This document shows, piece after piece, positions 28,602 to 34,025 of a stretch of DNA of 64,000 bases. Position numbers and translations under genes: made by a program. How positions within the stretch are numbered: position 1 is the first letter of the stretch; each line of letters opens with the position of its first letter. The notes beneath the pieces are model-generated. The model ran no database searches and was not told the origin of the DNA. It saw only the letters and a program-made list of their open reading frames with translations. The stretch is taken from NCBI GenBank assembly GCA_026874595.1, contig CM049309.1:24305033-24369032 (forward strand). Direction: 5' to 3'. The stretch is from Sipunculus nudus (Eukaryota; Annelida; Sipuncula; Golfingiida; Sipunculidae).

Positions 28602-28862
28602 TATATAAATATATATATATACATATATAGGGAGAGAAAGAAACTTTAGTCAAGCTTACGGCAGACTTAATTGGGTCATTTGAGGAAAGTGACACAATGA
28701 GTTCGCCTCATAAACTCACTACACAAAGCTATAATTTTTTTGTATGCATGGCATGCTTAGTATAGAACCTAAATGCCTGTTTCTGTGCTTGGTTTCAGAC
28801 ACAAAGTCGTACCAAAAGTGATTGACCACAAGTACTTGAATGCTCTGGATTCAACTAACTGA
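1..28862 (+). CDS. SLC4A11: SLC4A11-like transporter, 3' part (12 exons)
   Basis: Multi-pass plasma-membrane transporter of the SLC4 (bicarbonate/borate transporter) family. SLC4A11 proteins are described as Na+-coupled borate or NH3/H+/OH- transporters. Twelve exons join in phase to 540 residues plus a TGA stop: 1-61, 876-998, 3333-3446, 8448-8580, 9862-9935, 11495-11735, 12350-12456, 12868-13033, 18898-19071, 27332-27527, 27981-28150, 28799-28862. Family landmarks: [15 protein letters not shown] (residues 36-50), a GGQPL helix (81-85), an extracellular loop with sequons N189, N202 and N206, GAMGLGF in the exon at 12868, FFGLPW (363-368), RETRVT in the exon at 27332, and a C-terminal PQRKVHLFT block. 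The tail (YLNALDSTN) resembles the vertebrate SLC4A11 end, and the match to paralog 11 is closer than to the SLC4A1-10 group. The cytoplasmic N-terminal domain lies upstream of the window. The paralog call is from recognition, not from a search. Confidence 0.93.
62..875. other. SLC4A11 intron, no distinct feature
   Basis: AT-rich intron between two phased exons. I see no tandem repeat or mobile element signature. The open frame starting at 755 is only the exon at 876 read back into the intron. Confidence 0.6.
876..998 (+). CDS. SLC4A11: SLC4A11 exon, transmembrane helix 1
   Basis: Acceptor TTTTTCAG at 868-875 and donor ATAG|GTGAGT at 999. Completes a Gly codon with the preceding exon and reads [20 protein letters not shown], then [20 protein letters not shown]. 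This is the first hydrophobic helix of the SLC4 membrane domain. The last ~23 bases plus the donor are the apparent founder unit of the minisatellite that fills the following intron. Confidence 0.95.
976..2131 (+). repeat. 38-bp minisatellite starting on an exon end
   Basis: About 30 units of roughly 38 bp. Two variants dominate: GAAAGATATGTAGATCAG with TTCCCTACACACAACACACT (1140-1440) and GAAGGCTTTGTAGGTGCATC with ACCTGCACACAAAACCCT (1435-2131). Divergent units run back to the exon itself: the exon end with its donor (AACACTCACGG...GTGAGTCA) aligns with the intronic unit at about 1050 (AACATTGACGG...GTGAGTCA). The open frame on the minus strand over this array is a by-product of the repeat. 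Confidence 0.9.
2132..3332. other. SLC4A11 intron, no distinct feature
   Basis: AT-rich intronic sequence with no recognised repeat family. The plus-strand open frame at 2373-2729 has no family resemblance and no splice context. Confidence 0.5.
3333..3446 (+). CDS. SLC4A11: SLC4A11 exon, transmembrane helix 2-3
   Basis: Acceptor CAATTTTAG, donor AAAG|GTAAGA. Reads (D)[20 protein letters not shown] then [17 protein letters not shown]. The QPL motif in a glycine-rich helix is a hallmark of the SLC4 substrate-site region. Confidence 0.95.
3600..5038 (+). mobile_element. Family A element, copy 1 (Helitron/Helentron-like, non-autonomous)
   Basis: Left end GTATCCGCAAAAACGAAG; right end with inverted subterminal repeat GGCGGATAC (4998-5006), hairpin GTAGTCG-CTTGT-CGACTAC (5009-5027) and terminus CCGTATTCTAG (5028-5038). 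The hairpin-to-CTAG spacing of 11 nt is what Helitron 3' ends show. The core has about four alternating units of roughly 290 bp with the GGTGGCGCCACC palindrome (for example at 3898, 4323 and 4600) and phrases such as ATCTCGG and TTTGCACAG. No transposase or Rep/helicase coding is seen. Assignment to Helitron/Helentron rests on end structure only. Confidence 0.7.
5560..5810 (+). mobile_element. Family B core fragments
   Basis: Two degenerate units carrying GGTGGTGCCACCTGTATTTT followed by TTTGAGAC, the same phrase that ends each unit of family B elsewhere. No ends were found, so this is a remnant. Confidence 0.5.
5850..6342 (+). mobile_element. Family F element, right part
   Basis: Contains TTATAAGGGCCATACTTGAA, a CTGTCTGT/TGTCCGTC-type microsatellite and GATGATAACTCCAGTTTGG. 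Right end: GCTTAGCGTCGAGACCCATGG with hairpin GACCCATGGGTC, then CTTAG at 6338-6342. An inverted, interrupted copy lies at about 37098-43370 and another at 14346-17890. The left limit is uncertain. Confidence 0.6.
6343..7532 (+). mobile_element. Family C element (Helitron/Helentron-like)
   Basis: Left end TTTTTAGCCCTCAGCC followed by a CTGTCCGTCCGTCCGG microsatellite. Three core units of about 300 bp each hold GGATATCTCTAAAAGGATT, TGACCTTGACC and a GGTGGCGCCACC-like palindrome (6664, 6964, 7264). Right end: inverted GGCTGAGGGCT (7496-7506), hairpin TCAGC-TTCT-GCTGA (7511-7524), terminus TATTCTAG (7525-7532). Inserted directly at the terminus of the family F copy. The two plus-strand open frames here are only successive core units. 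Confidence 0.72.
7533..8447. other. SLC4A11 intron, no distinct feature
   Basis: Unique-looking AT-rich intron. The open frame at 7728-7976 has no family resemblance and is not needed for the SLC4A11 frame, so it is not called. Confidence 0.5.
8448..8580 (+). CDS. SLC4A11: SLC4A11 exon, transmembrane helix 4 region
   Basis: Acceptor TTTTCAG, donor CAAG|GTATGT. Reads [20 protein letters not shown] then [20 protein letters not shown] and KWSTR. GFWNS corresponds to the GLWNS motif of vertebrate SLC4A11. Confidence 0.94.
9222..9425 (+). mobile_element. tRNA-derived SINE
   Basis: Starts with a tRNA-like head: A-box-like TAGCATAGTGGTTAAGGC (9237-9254) and B-box-like AGTTCGAACCCC (9281-9292), spaced as in a Pol III internal promoter. 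A body follows that is unrelated to tRNA (GAATCTCTGAG... type sequence up to CCAGAAAGC). No intact cloverleaf or CCA end, so it is not called a tRNA gene. Confidence 0.65.
9862..9935 (+). CDS. SLC4A11: SLC4A11 exon, [11 protein letters not shown] helix
   Basis: Acceptor CTTTTCAG, donor CACA|GTAAGT. Reads (R)[19 protein letters not shown] then KDIVH. The (T/S)EE(I/L)F(A/S)..I...F..DA pattern is conserved throughout the SLC4 family. Confidence 0.95.
10011..10317 (+). mobile_element. SINE with conserved core and 9-bp target duplication
   Basis: tRNA-like head with A box TGGTGTAATGGTTAAGGTGC (10018-10037) and B box GAGTTTGAATCCCGG, then a core containing CTGGGAAGGTAACCTGCGAT and GGACTAGGGTCCCATCCAGG. 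This resembles the deeply conserved SINE core domain known from many animals (Nin-DC type; family from memory). The tail is ACTTTACCTTTACC. It is bracketed by direct repeats TTTAGGAAC at 10002-10010 and 10318-10326, the expected LINE-mediated target duplication. Confidence 0.85.
10352..10826 (+). repeat. 25-bp minisatellite
   Basis: About 19 units of CTGGGATACAGCCCACTGG plus TTTAGG, nearly identical in the middle and decaying at both ends. It lies in the intron after the exon at 9862, just past the SINE. Its unit does not resemble that exon's donor, unlike the other arrays. Confidence 0.9.
11495..11735 (+). CDS. SLC4A11: SLC4A11 exon, glycosylated loop and next helix
   Basis: Acceptor TTTTTCAG, donor AAAAC|GTAAAA (a weak match to the donor consensus). 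Starts [13 protein letters not shown] and carries a Thr/Ala/Asn-rich extracellular loop with three N-glycosylation sequons (NMT, NNT, NGT), then [20 protein letters not shown]. The loop position and sequons match extracellular loop 3 of SLC4A11, which is glycosylated in vertebrates. Confidence 0.93.
12350..12456 (+). CDS. SLC4A11: SLC4A11 exon, [11 protein letters not shown] helix
   Basis: Acceptor TGATTACAG, donor AACT|GTAAGC. Reads (T)[19 protein letters not shown] then [16 protein letters not shown]. Corresponds to the REIL(S/A)D(C/Y)A(L/V)PIAVL segment of the family. Confidence 0.94.
12868..13033 (+). CDS. SLC4A11: SLC4A11 exon, GAMGLGF helix
   Basis: Acceptor TTTTTACAG, donor CCAACAA|GTACGT. 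Reads (L)[18 protein letters not shown], then [20 protein letters not shown] and [16 protein letters not shown]. The GAMGLGF...FF.(D/E)QN(I/L) segment is shared with vertebrate SLC4A11 and is the clearest single marker in the exon. Confidence 0.95.
13034..13147. other. Start of intron after the exon at 12868
   Basis: Ordinary intron sequence after the donor. The open frame through the exon runs on to 13184 only because no stop occurs. Confidence 0.4.
13148..14227 (+). mobile_element. Family B element, divergent subfamily copy
   Basis: Left end TTTTAGCTCAGATGACTG with short hairpin (GATGACTGTAGGTCATC). The core has units of roughly 150-200 bp marked GGCAAATCTCC..GGAAACC and TTAGGTCA..TGACCTATATT. 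Right end CAGCTGAGCGTCATGGCCC with hairpin GGCCCATGGGCC and terminus ACAAGTT. Shares the ends of other B copies but has a different core without GGTGGCGCCACC. Confidence 0.6.
14346..14410 (-). mobile_element. Family F right end, split by family B insertion
   Basis: GACCCATGGGTCTTGACGCT then CAGCTGAATTTGTTTATAAT is the reverse complement of the family F right end. The rest of F resumes at about 17806 (AAAATATGGGTCCAGTGATC), so the B element at 14411-17805 sits inside it. Confidence 0.65.
14411..17805 (+). mobile_element. Family B element, full copy with about ten core units
   Basis: Left end TTTTTAGCTCAGCTGACTG, then a CCGTCTGTCTGTCCGT microsatellite, then about ten tandem core units (roughly 340 bp, later ones shorter). 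A unit runs: CTGTTAACAGGGCACAAATC, GGACCTAGAATCTTC, GAAATTAGGTCTCTGTTACC, a CCCCCCAGAA tract, GTCATGATTTTTGGCATACA, GGTGGCGCCACC and TTTTTGAGACCTTT. Palindromes lie at 14768, 15105, 15441, 16459 and 16797. Right end: inverted GTCAGCTGAGC, hairpin TGACCCCTGGGTCA, ACTTGTT. Many short open frames on both strands are copies of the same unit and are not genes. Confidence 0.78.
17806..17890 (-). mobile_element. Family F fragment, continuation after the B insertion
   Basis: AAAATATGGGTCCAGTGATC, GTTTGAAGCCAACCTGTCTA and CCCAAACTGGAGTTATCATC are the reverse complement of the family F body at 6210-6285. Past 17890 the similarity fades. Confidence 0.6.
18255..18438. mobile_element. 184-bp MITE with TA target duplication
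   Basis: Inverted terminal repeats: left CAGTGAAGCCTTGTTGTGTT, right complement CAGTGAAACCTCGTTGTGTT (about 26 bp with few mismatches), flanked by TA at 18253-18254 and 18439-18440. Such CAGTGAAACCTC ends with TA duplication are typical of Tc1/mariner-pogo type non-autonomous elements. No coding. Confidence 0.82.
18898..19071 (+). CDS. SLC4A11: SLC4A11 exon, GLPW motif
   Basis: Acceptor TTTCTTTCAG, donor CCAAAG|GTAATT. Reads (K)[39 protein letters not shown] and [22 protein letters not shown] is a family signature. The donor is the first of about 43 tandem copies of CACCAAAGGTAATT in the next intron. Read-through in this frame meets TAA immediately (AGG TAA), so use of a later copy would truncate the protein. 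Confidence 0.95.
19058..20915 (+). repeat. 43-bp minisatellite made of splice-donor copies
   Basis: About 43 units of AGGTAATTATAGTAACCCTA, CTCATCTCCAGAGGTATCAT and CAA. The array begins inside the exon at 18898: its last bases and donor, GTGCACCAAAG|GTAATTTAG, align with the repeating TATCACCAAAGGTAATTATAG. Each unit carries AAAG|GTAATT, a donor look-alike. Units are 85-97% alike by eye. There is no unit of this kind before the exon end. Confidence 0.95.
20916..21640. other. SLC4A11 intron, no distinct feature
   Basis: AT-rich intronic sequence between the donor array and the family D element. Open frames here are short and unsupported. Confidence 0.5.
21660..26296 (+). mobile_element. Family D element, split by a nested family B element
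   Basis: Left end GTATCGCCAGACATAGTCTGG (21665-21685, itself a hairpin), then a GCCGCCGCCGCCGCCGC tract. Five core units of about 330 bp follow, each with GGACAGATTTCTTTCATATT, AGTGGCCTTGACCTTGAAT, GCATGCATTGGTCCAAAAAT and CGGAAACAGGTGGCGCCACC. Palindromes at 21992, 22318 and 22608, with decayed forms at 22938 and 23260. Right end: inverted GTCTGGCGATAC (26254-26265), hairpin GGCAC-CTGCG-GTGCC (26269-26283), terminus AAGAAATATCTAG (26284-26296). Bases 23446-26176 are an inserted family B element. Confidence 0.72.
23446..26176 (+). mobile_element. Family B element with a different core, nested in family D
   Basis: Left end TTTTTAGCTCAGCTGACTAT with the TCCGTCGTCCGTCCGTCTG microsatellite; right end CAGCTGAGCGCCGTGACCCA, hairpin GACCCATAGGTC, CCTTGTT. 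The ends belong to family B, but the core is two units of about 680 bp (GATGTC(C/T)CCAA, CTACCA(A/T)GCC, ACCACTCATC...TGTAAAAAATCA, AATTTTGCCCAACTTTGACC) followed by AT-rich sequence, with no GGTGGCGCCACC. A full core exchange behind common ends. Confidence 0.7.
26297..27331. other. SLC4A11 intron, no distinct feature
   Basis: Holds two purine tracts of G and one open frame (26910-27188) that shows no family resemblance. Two phrases recur once (TATAATATCTCACCTACATT / TATAATATGTCACCCAAGTT at about 26760 and 27270), suggesting an old repeat of about 510 bp. Confidence 0.4.
27332..27527 (+). CDS. SLC4A11: SLC4A11 exon, RETRVT helix pair
   Basis: Acceptor GTCTTTACAG, donor GAACAG|GTTAGT, ending in phase 0. 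Reads (R)[39 protein letters not shown] and [20 protein letters not shown]. It follows the SLC4 pattern (K/R)E.R(L/V)T....L.GLS....P.PL..IP..VL.GLFL. Confidence 0.95.
27981..28150 (+). CDS. SLC4A11: SLC4A11 exon, C-terminal helices
   Basis: Acceptor TTGTTTTCAG, donor ATCAG|GTAATA. Reads [40 protein letters not shown] and [17 protein letters not shown]. The RTVPQRK(V/I)H.FT block and PY(L/M)KM(V/I)FP helix are near-identical in layout to vertebrate SLC4A11. Confidence 0.96.
28440..28630. repeat. (TA)n/(TATACA)n microsatellite
   Basis: About 190 bases of TATATA with regular CATATA interruptions in the intron before the last SLC4A11 exon. Tyr/Ile/His-rich open frames on both strands over it are artefacts of the repeat. 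Confidence 0.95.
28799..28862 (+). CDS. SLC4A11: SLC4A11 last coding exon and stop
   Basis: Acceptor TTGGTTTCAG. Reads [20 protein letters not shown] then N and TGA at 28860-28862. It corresponds to the short cytoplasmic tail (R....PR.IE.KYLD.MD) of SLC4A11. Confidence 0.94.
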
Positions 28863-30075
28863 TGTCAGGATTTCTCAAAAGACCATGCAAAAACTGTTTT
28901 TGACTGCCGTAGCTGTTACCACGTCCAAGATTTTATGACAAGATACAGAAATGCAGGGCAGTTTGGAAGCAGGCTGCAAGATGAATTGTTGTTCCTTTGT
29001 CAAATATTGTCAAATGAATTAGTTTTGTTGAGTAGATACTTTAAAATATTCCAATGCCAGATCAGGGGATAGATGTATATAAGACACAAAATTTAATACT
29101 CATACATGTGGTATATGAAGAAAAGCAATATTTTGAATTTTAAACTCTGTATTTGCTTCATTAAAAATGACAGTGAACAATGATGGTGCTGGAACCTGTC
29201 ACTAATTGTACAAAGGTGCTCCGTTGAGAATGGTCATGTTGTTATTAATAGAGCTGTCACGTGACCTGGATAACATCAGGGATCCTTATTTACGTGTGAA
29301 CTTGCATTTCTAAGAGATTTACTGAAAATATGCGACTGTGATGTAGGCCTTTTGAACAGGGGGAATCAATTTGCTGTGCCGTTGGACAAAGCCAGTTAAA
29401 TACTTTTGAAGAGGAGCTTCAGTTCTCCAAATAGATAAACAATGTCTAGATGTTCACTTGAGCCGTGTTTAAAGTTTATGAATATTCAGATAAACAAAAA
29501 TTATCATGACCACAAACATGTAACATTTAAGAATCCTGTCAATCGTCGAAGGAGTGCTTCACGATAAAAAATTTGAATAATTATCATTGTATTTTACTTG
29601 TATTATTATCCATGTTTATCATATCAAGTCATGTTTGACATTTTAGCAGCACTGTGCTCTTGAAGTTATCATTATGGTTTTATATAAATATCTTTTGTGC
29701 TACAGATTATATTTAAGTTTTTATAAGGTATATATTTTAAACCTTTTTTTTTGTACCTGTAATTAGTTTCGTATGATTTTTTTCCTCTTATCGACAGTCC
29801 ATGCAATGAATCTCTGGAAACTAACTGAAGATCACATATATATACTATTCCTGATTCATCTGTAAACACTGATCTCCTTGATTTTCTGTTTCTATGGTTA
29901 TGTGAGGCTGGACACAGCATCGTGATGCCATTCCAGACACTTGTGATACCATTTTAAAGAAAAAAGCTCTATTTTTTGTTATAAATATATTATGTACATA
30001 GCTGCTGCTTGCAAGGATATTGTTTTTAAGACAAAGCAGTTTTTAACATGCAATAAAGGAATCTGTGTATGTGAT
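28863..30075 (+). other. SLC4A11: SLC4A11 3' untranslated region
   Basis: AT-rich non-coding stretch of about 1.2 kb after the stop, with no intron signals and none of the interspersed element signatures seen elsewhere. It ends at the poly(A) signal near 30052. Short minus-strand open frames here are not supported as genes. Confidence 0.75.
30052..30057 (+). terminator. Poly(A) signal AATAAA of SLC4A11
   Basis: Canonical AATAAA about 1.19 kb after the stop, followed by a T/G-rich stretch (TGTGTATGTG), as expected for a downstream cleavage element. Cleavage near 30070-30080 is inferred. Confidence 0.7.
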
Positions 30076-30568
30076 CCATATACAAATAATGTGTTGCTTT
30101 TCATATGGAGCTCTGTTCTTTACTGATAAATGGTAAAAAAGCGATGAACTGGTATTTAAAACATGTTGTTTTATACATCTTATTACTGTTACAGATTACT
30201 CAGATAGTTCCCTCAGAAAACCCGAAGTCTGTCAGCCCTCCTTATCTTTTGGCAATGGTCAAAGGATAAAACCTAGAAATTAAATACCTGTACAGATTTC
30301 ACGCCATTTAGTAACACCATCCTTGTTACTATGAATTAACCAAATGTGCCCTTCTTTCAACATAAGACTGCCTTAAATTCTTTACAGTTGACATGAAATT
30401 ACCCATCCAGTCTGTGCCTAAAATTATGTTTGTTACAAGTATGGAAATAAAACCTGAAAGTCTGTACCACAATGAAAAGGGTCTGCAATCTAATGCTTTT
30501 CTGGAAGCCTTGCTGCTGCAACAAAAAACAATCTGACATAAAGGAAATTTTACTTATTAATAATAGCA

Positions 30569-33500
30569 ACAAGTGACCCATGGGTCATGACGCTCAGCTG
30601 ACTGGGAAGAGATTCGCAAAAGGAAATTTTATCATCAGAATGGTAGTATATACCCATTCAACTGAAGCATCAAACAGATTAACCAACAGGCCAAGATTTA
30701 GTCTGTATTTATATATCTCACAAATAGAGAAAAATGTGTAAACTTTTAAAACTAGAATACAGGTAACCGACAAGTGACTACATGTATCTGCCAAAATCGG
30801 ATAGTGAGGCATGGATTGAGTGGCAAGGGGAAATAGAGTGAGGTATGTTGCATATTAGCATGGATGTCTGCAGCCTAAATGTGTATGTAGGTTGTGCCAC
30901 CTACCACAAATCCAGAAAGCTGTCCAAGTTGTATACACCTACAAAATTTTAGGCAGAAAAGTCAAACCACTACATGTATATGAGCGATTTTTGCCCATGG
31001 CAGACAAACAGACAAACACTGTGCAAAAATCTTTGCAGGTAACCCCTCCAGTTTTGTGTATGATAAAGACCTATGTGAGATCTAAACACATGCACAATTT
31101 TGGCCCAATCGGTCAAATGGTTCCTGAGATATGAGCTTGGATGTGTCCAGCGTTAACTAGAATGTAGGTGGCGCCACCTGTCATAAAATCAAGAAAGCTG
31201 TCCACGATGTATAAACCTGCAAAATTTTAGGCAGTTATGTCGAACCACTACAGAGAAATGAGTGATTTTAGGCCACGGCAGACTAACAGACAGACCCTGT
31301 GCAAACATTGTTACAGGTGGCGCCACCATTTTTTGTGTATGTTACAGAGCTATCAAAGGGCTACATTTGTATAAATTTTATTTCCTGATCGGTCAAACAG
31401 TTCCCGAGATATAAGCTTGGATGTCATCAGCGTGAACGTAAATGTAGGTGGCGCCACCTGTCATAAAATCAAGAAAGCTATCCTGGATGTATACACATGA
31501 CAAATTTCAGGTGAATTAGTCAATTCACTGCAGATATGAGTGATTTTAACCCAAGGCAGATGAACAGATGGACACTGTGCAAACATGGTTACAGGTGGCG
31601 CCACCATTTTTTGTTATAAGCAATCCAAGGGCTACATTTGTATCAATTTTATTTCCTGATCGGTCAAACGGTTCCCGAGATATGAGGGTTTATGAGTGGG
31701 AACAGACCCACAAATGGACACTGGATGGAGAGAAAAGGTCAGAGGTCAATGCAAATTGGTTAGGCACCAGTTCACATGTGACCCGATAATAGGTGTAAGT
31801 TTGGAAAAAATCAGTCCATTAGTCTCCGAGGAGCTCTCTGGAAACGAACGCCGCGGCGGCGGAGGAACTCTGACAAAAACATAGTATCCGCAAAACTTCG
31901 TTTTGGCGGATACAAAAATACAGGTGGCTCCACCAGTCTGCAGAAACTAATAAAAACACTTAATGGTCAATATCCATGCAAAAAATCATGGTGATCTCTG
32001 CATTAGTTGTTCAGATACTTCAGTTTTTGTATCAAATTGTCCATTATTCTGAGGGATACTTCGGAGTCCTATAGCTTGAAGGATATGGGTAACAGAGACC
32101 TAATTTCAAGTTTCCACAGGCACCTTTCATGGGCCTCCTTGCATGACAAGAATGAAGATTCTAGGTCCAGTTGTTGCGATTTGTACCCTGTTGACAGATA
32201 ACCACATCTTTAAAGGTCTCAAAAAAAAAAAAATTCGTAAAAATTTGAAAAAAAAATAGAGGTGGCACACCCAGTCTGCAGAAACTGATGGAACAGCTCA
32301 TGATCAATATGTATGCCGAAAATCATGACCATCAGTGTTGTAGTTATTGAAATACTGCAGTTTTTGTATCAAATTTTCCATTATTCTGGGGGGGGGGGTA
32401 TTTTGGACCCATACAGCTTAAAGAATATGGGTAACAGAGACCTAATTTCAAGTTTCCACAGGCACCTTTCATGGGCCTCCTTGCATGACAAGAATGAAGA
32501 TTCTAGGTCCAGTTGTTGCGATTTGTACCCTGTTGACAGATAACCACATCTTTAAAGGTCTCAAAAAAAAAAAATCGTAAAAATTTGAAAAAAAAATAGA
32601 GGTGGCACACCAAGTCTGCAGAAACTGATGGAACAGCTCATGATCAATATGTATGCCGAAAATCATGACCATCAGTGTTGTAGTTATTGAAATACTGCAG
32701 TTTTTGTATCAAATTTTCCATTATTCTGGGGGGGGGGGGGGTATTTTGGACCCATACAGCTTAAAGAATATGGGTAACAGAGACCTAATTTCAAGTTTCC
32801 ATGGAGACTTTTCATGGGTCTCCCTGTGTGTCAAGAATGAAGATTCTTGGTCCAGTTTTTATGATTTGTGCCCTGTTAACAGATGTTCATATCTTTAAAG
32901 GTCTCAAAAATACAGAAAAATTTCGTAAAAAAAACCGAACAAATACAGGTGGTGCCACCAGTCTGCAGAAACTTATGAAACACTCCATGATCAATATCCA
33001 TGCAAACAATTATGGTTATCTCTGCATTAGTTGTTCAGATACTTTAGCTTTTGTATCAAATTTTCCATTATTCTGAGCTGTACTTTGGAGTGCCATAGCT
33101 CAAAGGATATGGGTAACAGAGACCAAATTTCAGGTTTCCATGGAGACTTATCATGGGTCTCCCTGTCTGTCAAGAATGAAGATTCTAGGTCCAGTCGTTA
33201 CGATTTGTACCCTGTTGACAGATAACTACATCCTTAAAGGTCTCAAAAATGGAGAAAACAATTCGTGAACATTGAAAAATACAGGTGGCGCCACCAGTCT
33301 GCACAAACTGATGAAACATCTCATGATCAATATGTATGTCGAAAATCATGACCATCAGTGATGTAGTTAATGAGATATTAAAGTTTTTGTATGAAATTTT
33401 TGACTATTCTGGGGAGTAATTTTGGGCCCCATAGCTCGAAGGATATGGGTAACAGAGACCTAATTTCTGGTTTCCAAGGAGACTTTTCATAGGTCTCTCA

Positions 33501-33573
33501 GTGTGTCGAAAATGAAGATTCTAGGTCCAGTCGTTATGATTTGTGCCACGCTTTCAGTCAGCTGAGCTAAAAA
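30569..33573 (-). mobile_element. Family B element, inverted, with family A nested inside
   Basis: Reads right-end first: AACAAGTGACCCATGGGTCATG, GCTCAGCTGACTG, then after the nested family A copy (30751-31914) four core units with GGTCTCAAAAA, ATACAGGTGGCGCCACCAGT-like phrases, and the left end TTTCAGTCAGCTGAGCTAAAAA at 33553-33573. Two units at 32007-32670 are almost identical, including the poly-G tract, which suggests a recent internal duplication. It fills the whole space between the 3' ends of SLC4A11 and PARS2. Confidence 0.75.
30751..31914 (-). mobile_element. Family A element, copy 2, inverted and nested
   Basis: Begins AACTAGAATACAGGTAACC (complement of the CTAG end), with the weaker hairpin arm pair GTAACCGACAAGTGACTAC and subterminal repeat GTATCTGCC. 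It ends GTATCCGCAAAACTTCGTTT then TGGCGGATAC at 31904-31913. The core alternates units with GGTGGCGCCACC at 31167, 31316, 31446 and 31594. It lies inside the family B element. Confidence 0.72.
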
Positions 33574-33805
33574 TCAGTAAGCCACAACAAGTCAGGCATA
33601 GGATGATCCCCCCGGTAATGAAAGTGCAGTAACTGCGGGTACCTGCATGGACAAAGGTCCTGGTCAGAACTGAGATCGGCTCCCATGTTGGACTTAAAAT
33701 ATATTTCCATAAAAGCCAAGAGATGGTAATGTGGGGGAGTTTTCTCAAAATTGATGGATTTAGCATGGATTAATTCTTCTGAGAAAGAAAAGGTTAATGA
33801 ATTAA

Positions 33806-33811
33806 TTTATT
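33806..33811 (-). terminator. Candidate poly(A) signal AATAAA of PARS2
   Basis: Minus-strand AATAAA about 100 bases after the PARS2 stop. A second one lies at 33846-33851. Either could serve. The mobile element ending at 33573 begins just downstream. Confidence 0.55.
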
Positions 33812-33908
33812 ATAAAAAAATATACATTTCAAACCTATACAAGTTTTTATTACAGAGGATTAATCTGTGATTTTAATTATTTACTAATTAAGATTTATGC
33901 AGTATACA

Positions 33909-34025
33909 TCATAATGTCACTGAGTGTATATCCATCATTCTGCTCATCAGCTGATCAATACTCAAGTACTCTGAAGTCCCAGCGTATATGTTGACTAATT
34001 CACACATTGATGGTTCCTCCAGTGC
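33909..34025 (-). CDS. PARS2: PARS2 last coding exon and stop
   Basis: Acceptor CATCCACAG. Reads [20 protein letters not shown] then [18 protein letters not shown] and TGA (33909-33911). It matches AL.(D/E)P..E.......G....L....(L/M). at the C-terminus of PARS2. It is separated from the previous exon by about 15 kb of repeats. Confidence 0.88.
   Translation of the reverse strand, partial: ALEEPSMCELVNIYAGTSEYLSIDQLMSRMMDIHSVTL

Noticed and set aside
28335-28695. Tyr/Ile-rich open frames on both strands
   Set aside because: Produced by the (TA)n/(TATACA)n microsatellite.
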